The position numbers were made by a program, and so were the translations under genes. A stretch of 8,708 bases of DNA from contig CALMCK010000083.1 in the NCBI GenBank assembly GCA_937862845.1, forward strand, positions 1 to 8,708, in the 5' to 3' direction. Positions 1 through 6,150 of the stretch are shown here, one piece after another. Origin of the DNA: an uncultured Burkholderiaceae bacterium. GTDB lineage: Bacteria > Pseudomonadota > Gammaproteobacteria > Burkholderiales > Burkholderiaceae. The notes beneath the pieces were generated by a model, which worked only from the letters and a program-made list of their open reading frames with translations, searched no databases and was not told where the DNA came from. How positions within the stretch are numbered: position 1 is the stretch's first letter; each line of letters starts with the position of its first letter.

Positions 1-55
1 CTGCGGTGGCGGCGTAGGGAGCGAGGTGTTGCTCGTAGTGGGTGAATGGGGTCAT
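1..55 (-). CDS. dgt: dGTPase-like protein, first 18 codons only (runs off the window)
   Basis: An ATG at 53-55 on the minus strand opens a frame that stays open to the window edge and reads MTPFTHYEQHLAPYAATA. The LAPYA segment resembles the N-terminus of deoxyguanosinetriphosphate triphosphohydrolase-like (HD domain) proteins, which hydrolyse dNTPs to nucleosides and triphosphate. In Burkholderiales a dgt-like gene commonly follows aroB, and here the frame begins 54 bp after the aroB stop on the same strand. Only a weak purine-rich ribosome site (GAAAGA) precedes the ATG. The HD catalytic residues lie outside the window, so the call rests on a short peptide match plus synteny. The gene may be co-transcribed with aroB by read-through of the intervening hairpin. 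Confidence 0.55.
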   Translation of the reverse strand, partial: MTPFTHYEQHLAPYAATA

Positions 56-72
56 GAGAGTCTTTCAAAAGT

Positions 73-102
73 CGTAGGGCGGGCTTTCAAGCCCGCCCTA
101 CG
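73..102. terminator. GC-rich hairpin between aroB and dgt; terminator or REP-like repeat
   Basis: CGTAGGGCGGGCTT (73-86) and its exact reverse complement AAGCCCGCCCTACG (89-102) form a 13-14 bp stem with a tiny loop. It starts 7 nt after the aroB stop codon. Reading on the minus strand it is followed by ACTTTTG, a short T run, so it could act as a weak intrinsic terminator or attenuator for the pil-aro operon. The stem contains GTAG near its foot on both strands, and CGTAGGGCGGGC-type palindromes resemble dispersed REP-like elements found in many proteobacteria. Copy number cannot be judged from this window. Confidence 0.6.
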
Positions 103-109
103 GTAGTGT

Positions 110-1186
110 TTAAGCGCATGTATGCAAAGTTTCGCGCAGCACATCATCTGGCACAGTTTGTATGGTGTGTGTGCCGATGCCGTTGAGCAATATAAATTTA
201 ATCTGACCCGCATCGGTTTTTTTGTCCAAAAGCATCATGTCCATCATGCGGTCGATGCCGAGCTTGGGTGGCTCGGTCGGCAAACCCGCTGCGGCGATGA
301 GGCGGCGAATGCGCGTGACGTCATCGGCGGTGAGTTGGCCGAGTCGATGCGACAGCTCGGCGGCGAGCACCATGCCTGCGCCGACGGCTTCGCCGTGCAG
401 CCAAACGCCGTAGCCCATGCCCGCTTCGATGGCGTGACCGAAGGTGTGGCCGAAGTTGAGAATAGCGCGCAGGCCTGATTCTTTTTCGTCTTGCGCGACG
501 ACGCTCGCTTTGATTTCACACGAGCGCACGATGGCGTGGGTGAGGCACGTTGCGTCTTTTGCCATGATTTTTTCGATGTTGGCTTCCAACCATGCGAAGT
601 ATTCTGCATCGTAAATCGCGCCGTGTTTGATGACTTCGGCCATGCCTGCAGACAACTCGCGCTGCGGCAAGGTGGCGAAGGCGTCCAAGTCTGTGAGCAC
701 GAGTTGCGGCTGATAAAACGCGCCAATCATGTTTTTACCCAGTGGGTGGTTGACGCCTGTTTTGCCGCCGACCGATGAATCGACTTGCGAGAGCAGGGTG
801 GTGGGGATCTGGATAAATGGCACGCCGCGCATGTAAGCGGCTGCGGCAAAACCTGCCATGTCGCCAATCACGCCGCCGCCGAGGGCGACGATGGTGGTTT
901 TGCGGTCGCATTGTTGCTCGAGCAGTGCGTCAAAAATCGTGTTGAGTGTTTCGAGGTTTTTAAACTGCTCGCCTGTTGGCAATGTGTGGATGTGCACGGT
1001 TTTATTCAGTGAGCGAATGGTGGCGGCGAGCGCGTCGGCGTACAGCGGGCCGACGATGTCGTTGGTGACGATGAGCACCGTTGAGCCGACGATGGCTTGC
1101 TCAAGCTGTGCTTTGGCGTGCATCGCGCCGCTGCCGATGACGATGGGGTAGGCGCGCTCGCCGAGTTCGACGTTGAGGGTTTTCAT
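110..1186 (-). CDS. aroB: 3-dehydroquinate synthase
   Basis: Cytoplasmic second enzyme of the shikimate pathway; it converts DAHP to 3-dehydroquinate using NAD+ and a divalent metal. The 358-residue product is full length for the family. Visible signatures are PTGEQFK at 70-76, the NAD-binding GGGVIGDMAGF at 103-113, PTTLLSQVDSSVGGKTGVN at 128-146 with K142, and GKNMIGAF at 150-157. Metal ligands by family alignment are E184 (in AGMAEVIKHG), H247 (in NFGHTFGHAIE) and H264 (in LHGEAVG). All key residues are present, so the enzyme should be active. The start ATG overlaps the aroK stop by four bases (ATGA), which supports both the start choice and translational coupling to aroK. It ends 7 nt before a strong hairpin and 54 bp before dgt. 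Confidence 0.98.
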   Translation of the reverse strand: MKTLNVELGERAYPIVIGSGAMHAKAQLEQAIVGSTVLIVTNDIVGPLYADALAATIRSLNKTVHIHTLPTGEQFKNLETLNTIFDALLEQQCDRKTTIVALGGGVIGDMAGFAAAAYMRGVPFIQIPTTLLSQVDSSVGGKTGVNHPLGKNMIGAFYQPQLVLTDLDAFATLPQRELSAGMAEVIKHGAIYDAEYFAWLEANIEKIMAKDATCLTHAIVRSCEIKASVVAQDEKESGLRAILNFGHTFGHAIEAGMGYGVWLHGEAVGAGMVLAAELSHRLGQLTADDVTRIRRLIAAAGLPTEPPKLGIDRMMDMMLLDKKTDAGQIKFILLNGIGTHTIQTVPDDVLRETLHTCA

Positions 1187-1809
1187 GACGGTCTTTCTGT
1201 GTTTGATGTGCTTTGATTCTGCTGATTTTGTTGAATGTGTTCGAGCAAGGCGTTGATGATTTGCTGGGCGACGTGGCTCACTTGACCCGCGCCTGTGATG
1301 ACTTCGAAGTCAGCGATGGATTGATACAAAGGGTGGCGGATGTCGTAGAGCTGGCGCAGCGTGGCGAGCGGATCGCCCGTTTGCAATAAGGGTCGCGAGC
1401 GGTCGTGGCGTGTGCGTTGCACGAGGCGCTCGGGCGTCGTCGAGAGGTAGACCACCCAGCCGCGCTCGCTCAAGTGCGCACGGTTGTCTGGTCGCAGTGC
1501 CGCACCGCCGCCTGTGGCCAGCACCATGTTGGTTTGTAATGTGAGTTCGGCGATGACGCGCGCTTCGCGTTCGCGAAAGCCTGCTTCGCCTTCGTACTCA
1601 AAAATCGTGGCGATGGTGGTGCCTGTGCGTGCAATGATTTCATCATCTGAGTCGATGAAGTTGCGTTGCAAAGTTTGTGCGAGTATGCGCCCCACCGTGG
1701 ATTTGCCTGCGCCCATTAAACCGACCAAGTAAACATTGGGCGCGTGTTGCAACACCGCGTGTTGCTCGGGCGTGATGGTGAGGGTGGGTATGTGTTTGCG
1801 TCGGCGCAT
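1183..1809 (-). CDS. aroK: Shikimate kinase
   Basis: Phosphorylates shikimate at the 3-hydroxyl with ATP, in the cytoplasm. The 208-residue protein shows the P-loop GLMGAGKST at 30-38, the shikimate-binding DSDDEI at 53-58, FREREARV with R79, the GGG turn at 100-102 and the lid RTRHDRSRPLL at 132-142, followed by the conserved RHPLY segment. It is somewhat longer than a typical AroK (about 170-190 residues) at both ends: about 25 residues precede the first strand and a Gln/Asn-rich tail (HIQQNQQNQSTSN) follows the domain. The ATG at 1807-1809 lies 5 bp after the pilQ stop and has no clear Shine-Dalgarno, so initiation is probably by coupling. A start at V19 would give a more standard N-terminus and cannot be excluded. 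Its stop overlaps the aroB start. Confidence 0.96.
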   Translation of the reverse strand: MRRRKHIPTLTITPEQHAVLQHAPNVYLVGLMGAGKSTVGRILAQTLQRNFIDSDDEIIARTGTTIATIFEYEGEAGFREREARVIAELTLQTNMVLATGGGAALRPDNRAHLSERGWVVYLSTTPERLVQRTRHDRSRPLLQTGDPLATLRQLYDIRHPLYQSIADFEVITGAGQVSHVAQQIINALLEHIQQNQQNQSTSNTERPS

Positions 1810-1814
1810 GGGGC

Positions 1815-3107
1815 TTATTTTGGGTCGAGTAATCGGTTGATGTTATTTTTGTTGGTGTTGTTGCTCGGCATCGGTTTGCCTTTGCCATCGAGCACATACG
1901 GCGTTAAGAAAATCAGCAGTTCGGTTTTAGAAACTGATTTGTCGGTGCGTTTAAATAAGTAGCCGAGCAAAGGGATGTCGCCGAGCAGTGGGGTTTTGTT
2001 TTCTGATTTGCTTGAGGCTTCTTGATAAATGCCGCCGATGACGAGTGTGCCGCCGTTTTCGATTTTAACTTGTGTTTGCACGTGTTTGGTGTTGATGGTG
2101 TAGCCGGCGCTGGTGAGCAGGCTGCCAATGCTGTCTTTGGTGATGTCGACATCCATAATCACATTGCTGTTGTTGACGATTTGCGGTGTGACTTCGAGTT
2201 TTAAGTTGGCTTTGCGAAACGACACTGAGTTCGTGCCCAAGCCTGTGGATTGCTGGTAAGGAATTTCGGTGCCTTGTTCAATAATCGCTTTGACATTGTT
2301 GCGAGTGACGACGCGCGGACTGGAGATGACTTTGCCGCGGCCATCGACTTCAAGGGCGCTGATTTCTAAATTAATGAACTGCGACAAGCCCGAGCGAAAC
2401 AGACTCACGGCAAAGCTCGAAGGATCGACTGCTGCCGATGCGATGGAGGCGCCGAAGTTAATCATGTTATTGGCCGTTGAGGCGGTTTGACCAATGCGGT
2501 TGCTGTTGTTTTGGCCGCTTAAGTCTTGCACATTTTGAGAGTTGCTGCCAAACACCACGCCACCATCGGTGCGCGTGGGAATCGTGATGGATTGTCCTGG
2601 GTTGGCTGGGTCGGGCACGGTTTGGTAGCCTGTGCGCGTTAGGTCATTGAAGCCGAGCTTCATGCCCAAACTTCTTGAAAAACTGTCATCTGCCTCGACA
2701 ATTCGAGCTTCGATGAGCACCTGTCCTTCATGTGACTGGGTTTTGTTGTCGCTCGCATCGTCAGAATAATACTCATAGCCGTTGCTGATGTAATAGGTGT
2801 TATCAGTTTGCTCGACGTTGAGGTTTTTGTCTTTGACAATCACGGCGAGGGCTTCTTGCCATGTGGCGTTTTTGAGATTGAGGGTCATGCTGCCTGTGAT
2901 GGACTCATTGGCGACGATGTTCACGCCAGCGGTTTCGCCGAGTACTTGTAATAAGGCGCGCACGGGCACGTCTTGAAAAGCGAAGGCCATGCGCTTTGGC
3001 ACGATGTCAACACTTTGTGCTTGGGCGTGTGCAGAAATCATGCTGAATAAAATCAATGCAGCGATGTGGCGCAGGTGGTGTTTGGTTTTTTGGAGGGCGT
3101 GTTTCAT
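1815..3107 (-). CDS. pilQ: Type IV pilus secretin, unusually short form
   Basis: Outer-membrane channel through which the type IV pilus passes. At 430 residues it is far shorter than typical betaproteobacterial PilQ (about 700) and close in size to HofQ. Domains in order are a signal peptide at 1-30 (likely cleavage after AQA), an STN/N0 domain at about 33-108 (FQDVPVRALLQVLGETAGVN), a 19-residue linker, and the secretin core from GQVLIEARIVEADD at 128-141 to LLIFLTPYVL near the C-terminus. The core keeps SSPRVVTRNN, the GTEIPYQ loop and GDIPLLGYLFK. There is no AMIN domain and no room for the N1 (Secretin_N) domain. The core carries an Asn/Gln-rich stretch at about 185-215. The start ATG overlaps the pilP stop (ATGA). 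The reading frame is intact, so the compact form looks real rather than a frameshift product. Confidence 0.93.
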   Translation of the reverse strand: MKHALQKTKHHLRHIAALILFSMISAHAQAQSVDIVPKRMAFAFQDVPVRALLQVLGETAGVNIVANESITGSMTLNLKNATWQEALAVIVKDKNLNVEQTDNTYYISNGYEYYSDDASDNKTQSHEGQVLIEARIVEADDSFSRSLGMKLGFNDLTRTGYQTVPDPANPGQSITIPTRTDGGVVFGSNSQNVQDLSGQNNSNRIGQTASTANNMINFGASIASAAVDPSSFAVSLFRSGLSQFINLEISALEVDGRGKVISSPRVVTRNNVKAIIEQGTEIPYQQSTGLGTNSVSFRKANLKLEVTPQIVNNSNVIMDVDITKDSIGSLLTSAGYTINTKHVQTQVKIENGGTLVIGGIYQEASSKSENKTPLLGDIPLLGYLFKRTDKSVSKTELLIFLTPYVLDGKGKPMPSNNTNKNNINRLLDPK

Positions 3108-3769
3108 GGGGTCATGCCTTTTTGCAAAGTGTCTTGTGGGTTTGATTCGCGAGTGATGCGTTGCTGTTTTTTGTCTACGGTCAGGGTGATGCTGGACTCA
3201 CTGATGCTGAGCACCGACCATTTGCCTTTGCCGACGGTGTCGCCTGGTTTGATGCGGTAGAGTCGGTCGCCGACATTCAGCACGGCCCACTCGGCGTTGT
3301 GTTGACGCAAAAAACCTGTGAAATGCAGATCGGTCAACTCGGCTTGAGCAAGGGTCGGTTTGGCGGCAGCGTAGCTCGGGGTGATGAGGTAACCGTTGGA
3401 AAACTCACCAGAACCATAGACATTGGTGCTGTCGTTGGTTAAGGGCTCTGTGTTTTGTGTGTCCACAATTTTCGCTTCGGCAGTGCTCTTGCTGTCTGGA
3501 TTGGCGATGAATACTTTGTTGTTCAATGGACTGGCGGGCAGCTCTGTGAGCGTGCGGGTGGCGATGAGTTGCTCGGGTGCGCTGGCGCTGGCACTTGCTT
3601 GTGCGCGGACGTTTTGCGCCCATTGGTTGACTTGAGCGGCGCTTTTGGGGGCGGTGTTGTTGAGTGTGGTTTTAATGCTCGCGACATCACAGCCGCTGAG
3701 CAATGTGAATGCAGCGAGTAGTGCGAGTGGTGCGAGCAATGGGCTGTGAGCGATGTGGTTTTTTTTCAT
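3104..3769 (-). CDS. pilP: Type IV pilus inner-membrane lipoprotein PilP
   Basis: Periplasmic lipoprotein that links the PilN/PilO heterodimer to the N0 domain of the PilQ secretin. The 221-residue product has a lipoprotein signal ending in the lipobox LSGC, with Cys27 as the lipidation site. Asp28 at position +2 is the inner-membrane retention signal in E. coli-type Lol sorting, as expected for PilP. A long polar, probably disordered linker (about 28-145, rich in Ala, Ser, Asn and Thr) leads to the C-terminal beta domain (about 146-200: FTGFLRQHNAEWAVLNVGDR, then YRIKPGDTVGKGKWSVLSI). PilP is usually about 175-180 residues, so the linker is longer than normal. The ATG overlaps the pilO stop, and the stop overlaps the pilQ start. 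A run of eight A residues begins in the start codon region. Confidence 0.93.
   Translation of the reverse strand: MKKNHIAHSPLLAPLALLAAFTLLSGCDVASIKTTLNNTAPKSAAQVNQWAQNVRAQASASASAPEQLIATRTLTELPASPLNNKVFIANPDSKSTAEAKIVDTQNTEPLTNDSTNVYGSGEFSNGYLITPSYAAAKPTLAQAELTDLHFTGFLRQHNAEWAVLNVGDRLYRIKPGDTVGKGKWSVLSISESSITLTVDKKQQRITRESNPQDTLQKGMTP
3759..3766 (-). repeat. A8 homopolymer at the start of pilP
   Basis: The coding strand reads ATG followed by eight consecutive A residues, covering the overlap of the pilO stop and the first pilP codons (M-K-K-N). A slip of one base here would frameshift pilP at its second codon while leaving pilO unaffected. Eight is at the low end for phase-variable tracts, and AAA codons after a start also favour translation initiation, so this may have no regulatory meaning. 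Confidence 0.4.
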
Positions 3770-4389
3770 GGCGTGGCTGCCTTGATGAAAAACAACTGCA
3801 ACTGCACTTTAACGGCATCGTCGTTGACGCCGATGAGTGTCATGTTTTCGAGCGAGATGATTTCGCTGCGCTCAGATAAATGGTTCACCCACTCGAGGAT
3901 GTCTGGGTAACGGCCTTCCGCTGTGAGGGTGATTTGCCCCGCCATGGGTTCGCGGCCGAGCTGCTCGGTCAGTGACGCGCTGGCGTTGAGTGGGGTACTT
4001 TTGTCAGCGGTGTTGGGCTCGATGGGGGTGAGTGAGATGTGGCGCAAGTGGTGTGACTGGGCGACTTCAATCAGTTGGGCCAACCACTGCGCGGTGTCGC
4101 TTGCGGCGATCGGTGTCACGCCTTGTGCGATGATGCCGCTCGCATCTTGGCTGTGCTGGGCGCTGCTTAGTGCGGCTTGACTGTATTGTTGTTGCAAGGA
4201 TTGTGTTTGGGCTTGTGCGACAAGCAGTGTGCGCCACATGGGTCGCAACCAGCCAACGCTGACCACGATGAGGATAAGAGCGGTGAGTAGGACGAGTAAA
4301 AACCGTCGCGGTGCGCTCGGCCATGTGGAAAACTGTGCGAGGTCAAGCTGCGCCCATGAGCGCCAGCCGTTGTGCGGCGTGCCGTTCAT
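3766..4389 (-). CDS. pilO: Type IV pilus inner-membrane protein PilO
   Basis: Bitopic inner-membrane protein that pairs with PilN in the pilus alignment subcomplex. The 207-residue product has a cytoplasmic N-terminus, one transmembrane helix at about 30-48 after R28-R29, a predicted periplasmic helical region at about 50-80 rich in Gln (AQAQTQSLQQQYSQ), and a C-terminal ferredoxin-like half with the family-typical GREPMAGQITLTAEGRYPDI segment (about 143-162). The length is normal for the family. It overlaps pilN upstream and pilP downstream by ATGA. It fits PilO rather than GspM by position and by its neighbours. Confidence 0.92.
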   Translation of the reverse strand: MNGTPHNGWRSWAQLDLAQFSTWPSAPRRFLLVLLTALILIVVSVGWLRPMWRTLLVAQAQTQSLQQQYSQAALSSAQHSQDASGIIAQGVTPIAASDTAQWLAQLIEVAQSHHLRHISLTPIEPNTADKSTPLNASASLTEQLGREPMAGQITLTAEGRYPDILEWVNHLSERSEIISLENMTLIGVNDDAVKVQLQLFFIKAATP

Positions 4390-4979
4390 TGGGCAGCTCC
4401 TGTGGTGTTTGACGTGGCGGGTGTTGCGCTGACGGCACGGGTGTTGGGCGTTAAAACGGTTTCAAATAACCAATACTCTGAGCCCGTGTTGGTTTTTCCA
4501 TCGAGCCGAATCAGTTTGACTTGATGGCTGGTTTTGTACTGTTCGGTCAATGTGGCGACCAGTTGTGCGACGGCATCGGCTGTGCTCGCTTTGCCCGTCA
4601 GCGTGAGCTGCGCGCCTTCTTGGCGTGCTTCGATGAATTGCAACGATGGGCTGGCCGCATCATTGAGTGTGCTCATCCAGTCGAGTCGACCTGCGGATTG
4701 CTGTTTCCAGTCGGCGAGTTTTTCGATGAATGCGGTGTTGCTGTTGGCGGACGATGGGCTGTTGTTTGGGGTGGTGTTTGGCACGAGTGTGCTCAGCTCG
4801 TTTTGCAAGGCGAGATTGACCTGCGTGCTTTGGTTGAGATAATACCGCAGACCGACAAAAGCGGCCGCCAATAACAAGAGTGCGACCAAGGCGCAGCTGA
4901 GGATTTCGTGAATGAGGCTGCTTTCTGGGTGAGAAGAGCGGGTGCGGTGCGGCCAAAGATTGAGCAAACGGGTTTTCAT
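4386..4979 (-). CDS. pilN: Type IV pilus inner-membrane protein PilN
   Basis: Bitopic membrane protein whose short cytoplasmic N-terminus binds PilM and whose periplasmic part pairs with PilO. I chose the ATG at 4977-4979 (197 residues), not the in-frame upstream ATG at 5010-5012. It overlaps the pilM stop as ATGA, has AGGTGAG upstream, and places the PilM-docking motif at the N-terminus as in relatives. That motif reads NLWPHR (residues 7-12), against the usual NLLPxR: N7, L8, P10 and R12 are kept and a Trp replaces the second Leu. The transmembrane helix is at about 26-44. A Ser/Asn/Pro-rich stretch at about 66-80 precedes the periplasmic ferredoxin-like domain (WMSTLNDAA, LTLTGKASTADAVAQLV). 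The tail is Thr/Ala-rich. Confidence 0.92.
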   Translation of the reverse strand: MKTRLLNLWPHRTRSSHPESSLIHEILSCALVALLLLAAAFVGLRYYLNQSTQVNLALQNELSTLVPNTTPNNSPSSANSNTAFIEKLADWKQQSAGRLDWMSTLNDAASPSLQFIEARQEGAQLTLTGKASTADAVAQLVATLTEQYKTSHQVKLIRLDGKTNTGSEYWLFETVLTPNTRAVSATPATSNTTGAAQ

Positions 4980-5986
4980 TTGGCGGCCCTCACCTGTTCG
5001 CTGAGCTGCCACACACAGCCGAGTCGTGCCAATGCGTCAGAACGCACACCAGCCTCATCGGGCAGACGCAAACTGCGCACGGGCATGCCGAGACGTGATT
5101 GCAATTGCGCGCGCGCTTGCGACCAATCCAGTCCTGTGCCGGTGCCTTGTAACATGACCATGTGGCTCAGTGATTCACCCAGCCACTGCTTGGCGGCGGT
5201 CTCGATTTCATCGACGGCGAAGCGTGTCGGCAGTTGTAATGATTGATTTGTGTGGGTGTCGTCGCTGCGGTAAACAAAACCGGCTTGGGATAAAGATGTG
5301 GCGTCGAATAGTTTGACCTGATGGTGTGCGTGGCCGTTGACGTCGGTCCACCACATTTGCAAACCATCGTAATCGCATTGGCAAACCAGTGTGTTTGGCG
5401 TTTGAGCATTGCCATGGTTTTTATACAGACTTGTTGCGTCAACGTCCTCAAAAGATGCCGCCGCCCAAATCAGCGATTCGGCGCAAACCCAGCGCAAATG
5501 CCAGTTGGACTGCATAAATGCCGCGCCATACTGAGCGACTTCAGTCTGACGCGCCACCAAAAGCACGGTCTCATTGCGGTCCTGTAAGAGATGCTTGTGC
5601 GGCGAGAGGTCATAAAACACCTCCCCCAGCGACAGCCCCAAAGTCTGTGAAATATGGCGCGTCGCTTGATAATCCATTTCTTCGGCATCGAGCCCCACAG
5701 GCAGGGTCAGGTATTGCAAATGCGTCAAGCCGCTCGGCAATACCACTGCGACATCGAGTGTCATGGCGTCGTCAATGTGCGCGCTCAAAGCATTCATCAA
5801 CAGCTCAGGCTCGAGTAATCGGCCATTGCGCACGGCGCCATCGGGCAACGCGACAACGCCCGCGCTGTACACGCGCGAGCCAGAACGCACGAGGTAGGCC
5901 ACCTCGCGATGAAATACTTGAATTGTTAGAATAGGCGCGGCACGACCCAGCCAGCGACGCCAAGAAAAACGAGCAGTCAAACACAC
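4976..5986 (-). CDS. pilM: Type IV pilus assembly protein PilM, divergent actin-like ATPase family
   Basis: Cytoplasmic actin/FtsA-like protein that binds the PilN N-terminus. The 336-residue product is a little short for PilM (about 350). Family features include LPDGAVRNGRLLEPELL (about 48-64), the LPSGLTHLQYLTLP segment, DYQATRHIS, and a C-terminal MLQGTGTGLDWSQAR followed by LGMPV, matching the usual GG/LPGL adenosine-side motif only loosely. The N-terminal phosphate-binding motif, normally like GIDISSSSVK, is replaced by TIQVFHREVA (21-30), so Asp, the Ser residues and Lys are lost. No ATG exists in frame near the N-terminus. The start is GTG at 5984-5986 or, more likely on ribosome-site spacing, TTG at 5978-5980. 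An in-frame stop in the leader rules out anything longer. It is the first gene of the operon. Confidence 0.88.
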   Translation of the reverse strand: MCLTARFSWRRWLGRAAPILTIQVFHREVAYLVRSGSRVYSAGVVALPDGAVRNGRLLEPELLMNALSAHIDDAMTLDVAVVLPSGLTHLQYLTLPVGLDAEEMDYQATRHISQTLGLSLGEVFYDLSPHKHLLQDRNETVLLVARQTEVAQYGAAFMQSNWHLRWVCAESLIWAAASFEDVDATSLYKNHGNAQTPNTLVCQCDYDGLQMWWTDVNGHAHHQVKLFDATSLSQAGFVYRSDDTHTNQSLQLPTRFAVDEIETAAKQWLGESLSHMVMLQGTGTGLDWSQARAQLQSRLGMPVRSLRLPDEAGVRSDALARLGCVWQLSEQVRAAK

Positions 5987-5990
5987 TCCC
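5978..5990 (-). promoter_or_regulatory. Ribosome binding site that favours a TTG start for pilM
   Basis: The minus strand reads GGGAG (5990-5986), then TGTGT, then an in-frame TTG (5980-5978). A 5-nt gap is suitable for initiation at the TTG, whereas the upstream GTG (5986-5984) shares its first G with the GGGAG and would be too close to use it. A TTG start shortens PilM by two residues to 334. Confidence 0.55.
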
Positions 5991-6025
5991 TGTATGGATT
6001 TTATTGAACCACAACCGATGAAGGC

Positions 6026-6038
6026 ATGACTCAGTCAT
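6026..6038. promoter_or_regulatory. Short palindrome in the pilM leader, possible operator
   Basis: ATGACT-C-AGTCAT is a perfect 6-bp inverted repeat around a single central base, lying 40 bp upstream of the pilM GTG. If pilM is transcribed from the candidate promoter at 6073-6100, it lies in the 5' untranslated leader. It could be a small dimer-binding operator, but short palindromes like this occur by chance. Confidence 0.25.
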
Positions 6039-6072
6039 TGATGCGGCAGGTGAAACCACTGAAAGCCAACGG

Positions 6073-6100
6073 ATAATCAGCGGTTTTTCACACAAACCAA
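6073..6100 (-). promoter_or_regulatory. Candidate sigma70-type promoter for pilMNOPQ-aroKB
   Basis: On the minus strand, TTGGTT (6100-6095) is followed after 16 nt by GATTAT (6078-6073), matching the -35 and -10 consensus at 3/6 and 4/6 positions. This would start transcription near 6066 and give a leader of about 80 nt. An alternative -10, TAAAAT (6003-5998), lacks a good -35 and would leave almost no leader. The prediction is by eye only. Confidence 0.3.
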
Positions 6101-6117
6101 TCCCGCGAGTATACAAT
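6087..6117 (+). promoter_or_regulatory. Candidate sigma70-type promoter for mrcA
   Basis: TTCACA (6087-6092) and TACAAT (6112-6117) each match consensus at 5 of 6 positions, with a 19-nt spacer that is longer than the ideal 17. Transcription would start near 6124, about 46 nt before the mrcA ATG. The -35 region lies inside the candidate divergent pil promoter, so the two would compete for RNA polymerase. Confidence 0.35.
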
Positions 6118-6126
6118 AAGCGTCGC

Positions 6127-6150
6127 TTGCCTGACTGCACTTTTGCCTGA
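6127..6150 (+). repeat. Two direct copies of TTGCCTGA upstream of mrcA
   Basis: TTGCCTGA occurs at 6127-6134 and again at 6143-6150, 16 nt apart start to start, between the candidate mrcA promoter and its start codon. The spacing is about one and a half helical turns. No known regulator is recognised; it may be chance. Confidence 0.3.

Noticed and set aside
122..478. Plus-strand open frames opposite aroB
   Set aside because: aroB has every catalytic motif in its own frame; the opposite frames are compositional shadows.
4980..5012. An upstream ATG that would lengthen PilN by 11 residues
   Set aside because: It lies inside the pilM coding end, pushes the PilM-docking motif away from the N-terminus, and lacks the ATGA overlap and AGGTGAG site that the chosen start has.
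5518..5934. A 138-codon open frame on the plus strand inside pilM
   Set aside because: It lies wholly antisense to a well-supported pilM, is rich in Arg, Ala, Pro and His as expected for an antisense shadow, and shows no recognisable domain or ribosome site.
6027..6033. TGACTCA, identical to the eukaryotic AP-1/GCN4 site, within the palindrome
   Set aside because: The context is bacterial and no bZIP regulator is expected; only the bacterial operator possibility is kept.
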